Part shown: positions 63,565 through 64,000 of the stretch, in pieces
How the letters are laid out: each line of letters opens with the position of its first letter
How positions within the stretch are numbered: the first letter of the stretch is position 1
DNA from: Maylandia zebra
Taxonomy: Eukaryota > Chordata > Actinopteri > Cichliformes > Cichlidae
Assembly: GCF_041146795.1 (NCBI RefSeq)
Contig: NC_135175.1
Coordinates: forward strand, 28,737,075 to 28,801,074
Length of the DNA: 64,000 bases
Direction: 5' to 3'
Program-made: the position numbers and the translations under genes
Notes under the pieces: generated by a model
The model's database searches: none
What the model was told of the DNA's origin: nothing
The model's input: the letters and a program-made list of their open reading frames with translations, nothing else

Positions 63565-64000
63565 GTCCAAAAAACTTGCAAAAGCTGTCAAAGTAAAAAT
63601 AAGAGCAAACTCTATTACCCCACAACTACTGCTCTATTATGTGAAGGCAAAGGGGTTTGGCTATTTGGTTAGCTTTTCCTTCCGTGCCAGATCTTTGTAA
63701 CCTTTGTTTGAAGAACCATATTTAGATTGTGTTTGCAAAGCCTTTAACCTCCAGTGCAACGCGAACTCAGAATGACATTCAGTGCAGCAAAGGTACTTAT
63801 AGCATAACTATTACTACTGAAGTGGTAGGGCTGCAGCAAATTAACATTTCTTCTAAACTCAAGATTATTTTATTCAGTAATCATACAAGAAGCAAAACAT
63901 CCATCAGGACTTCAAATTAGCTGTGTTAAAAAGTGAAGTGCATGAAAGCTTGATTTTGAAAGTCATGCACAATGTCACGGGTGCAGAAGCACCTCTTCCT
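63565..64000 (-). other. apod: Upstream region of apod
   Basis: No further exon is recognised. It should contain the promoter and possibly a non-coding first exon, but no TATA box or other signal stands out. Confidence 0.4.

Overview
The window is vertebrate genomic DNA, almost certainly from a ray-finned (teleost) fish. The genes are split by canonical GT-AG introns. The repeats are a typical teleost mix: Tc1-like DNA transposons, L2-, Rex1/CR1-, Rex3/RTE- and L1/Tx1-type LINEs, tRNA-headed SINE-like repeats, and long TA/CA microsatellites. A percomorph such as a cichlid is plausible, but the sequence does not fix the species.

Three protein-coding genes can be reconstructed exon by exon. 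(1) Positions 15410-50699 (+) hold 23 coding exons of a dipeptidyl-peptidase-like gene, best matched to DPP6, the non-catalytic auxiliary subunit of Kv4 potassium channels. The stop codon is present; the N-terminal exons (cytoplasmic tail, membrane anchor) lie upstream of the recognised exons and probably outside the window. (2) Positions 54417-61481 (-) hold a complete nine-exon gamma-glutamyl hydrolase gene (ggh, 307 codons), including its signal peptide and catalytic Cys and His. (3) Positions 62437-63564 (-) hold a complete five-exon apolipoprotein D-like lipocalin (190 codons). DPP6 and ggh converge tail to tail; ggh lies downstream of apod in the same orientation.

Layout: 1-1.5 kb, an L1/Tx1 reverse transcriptase open to the window edge; 1.5-15.4 kb, sequence upstream of the first recognised DPP6 exon, with a strikingly young Tc1 transposon at 4540-6145 inserted in a TA/GT microsatellite and a 5'-truncated L2 LINE at 13.1-14.3 kb; 15.4-50.7 kb, DPP6 exons separated by introns full of transposon fossils, several nested; 50.7-54.4 kb, 3' UTRs and intergenic DNA; 54.4-61.5 kb, ggh, whose third intron carries a nearly full-length 3.5 kb LINE; 61.5-64 kb, ggh promoter region, microsatellite, SINE piece and apod.

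I found no prokaryotic-type system, CRISPR array or new multigene pathway. The best leads are the potentially autonomous Tc1 copy (two 201-bp terminal repeats differing at 3 sites, intact DD34E transposase), a valine at the lost nucleophile position of the DPP6-like protein, an in-phase tandem splice donor in the same gene, a cluster of perfect odd palindromes, and a LINE whose long reading frame is broken only by what looks like one extra dinucleotide.
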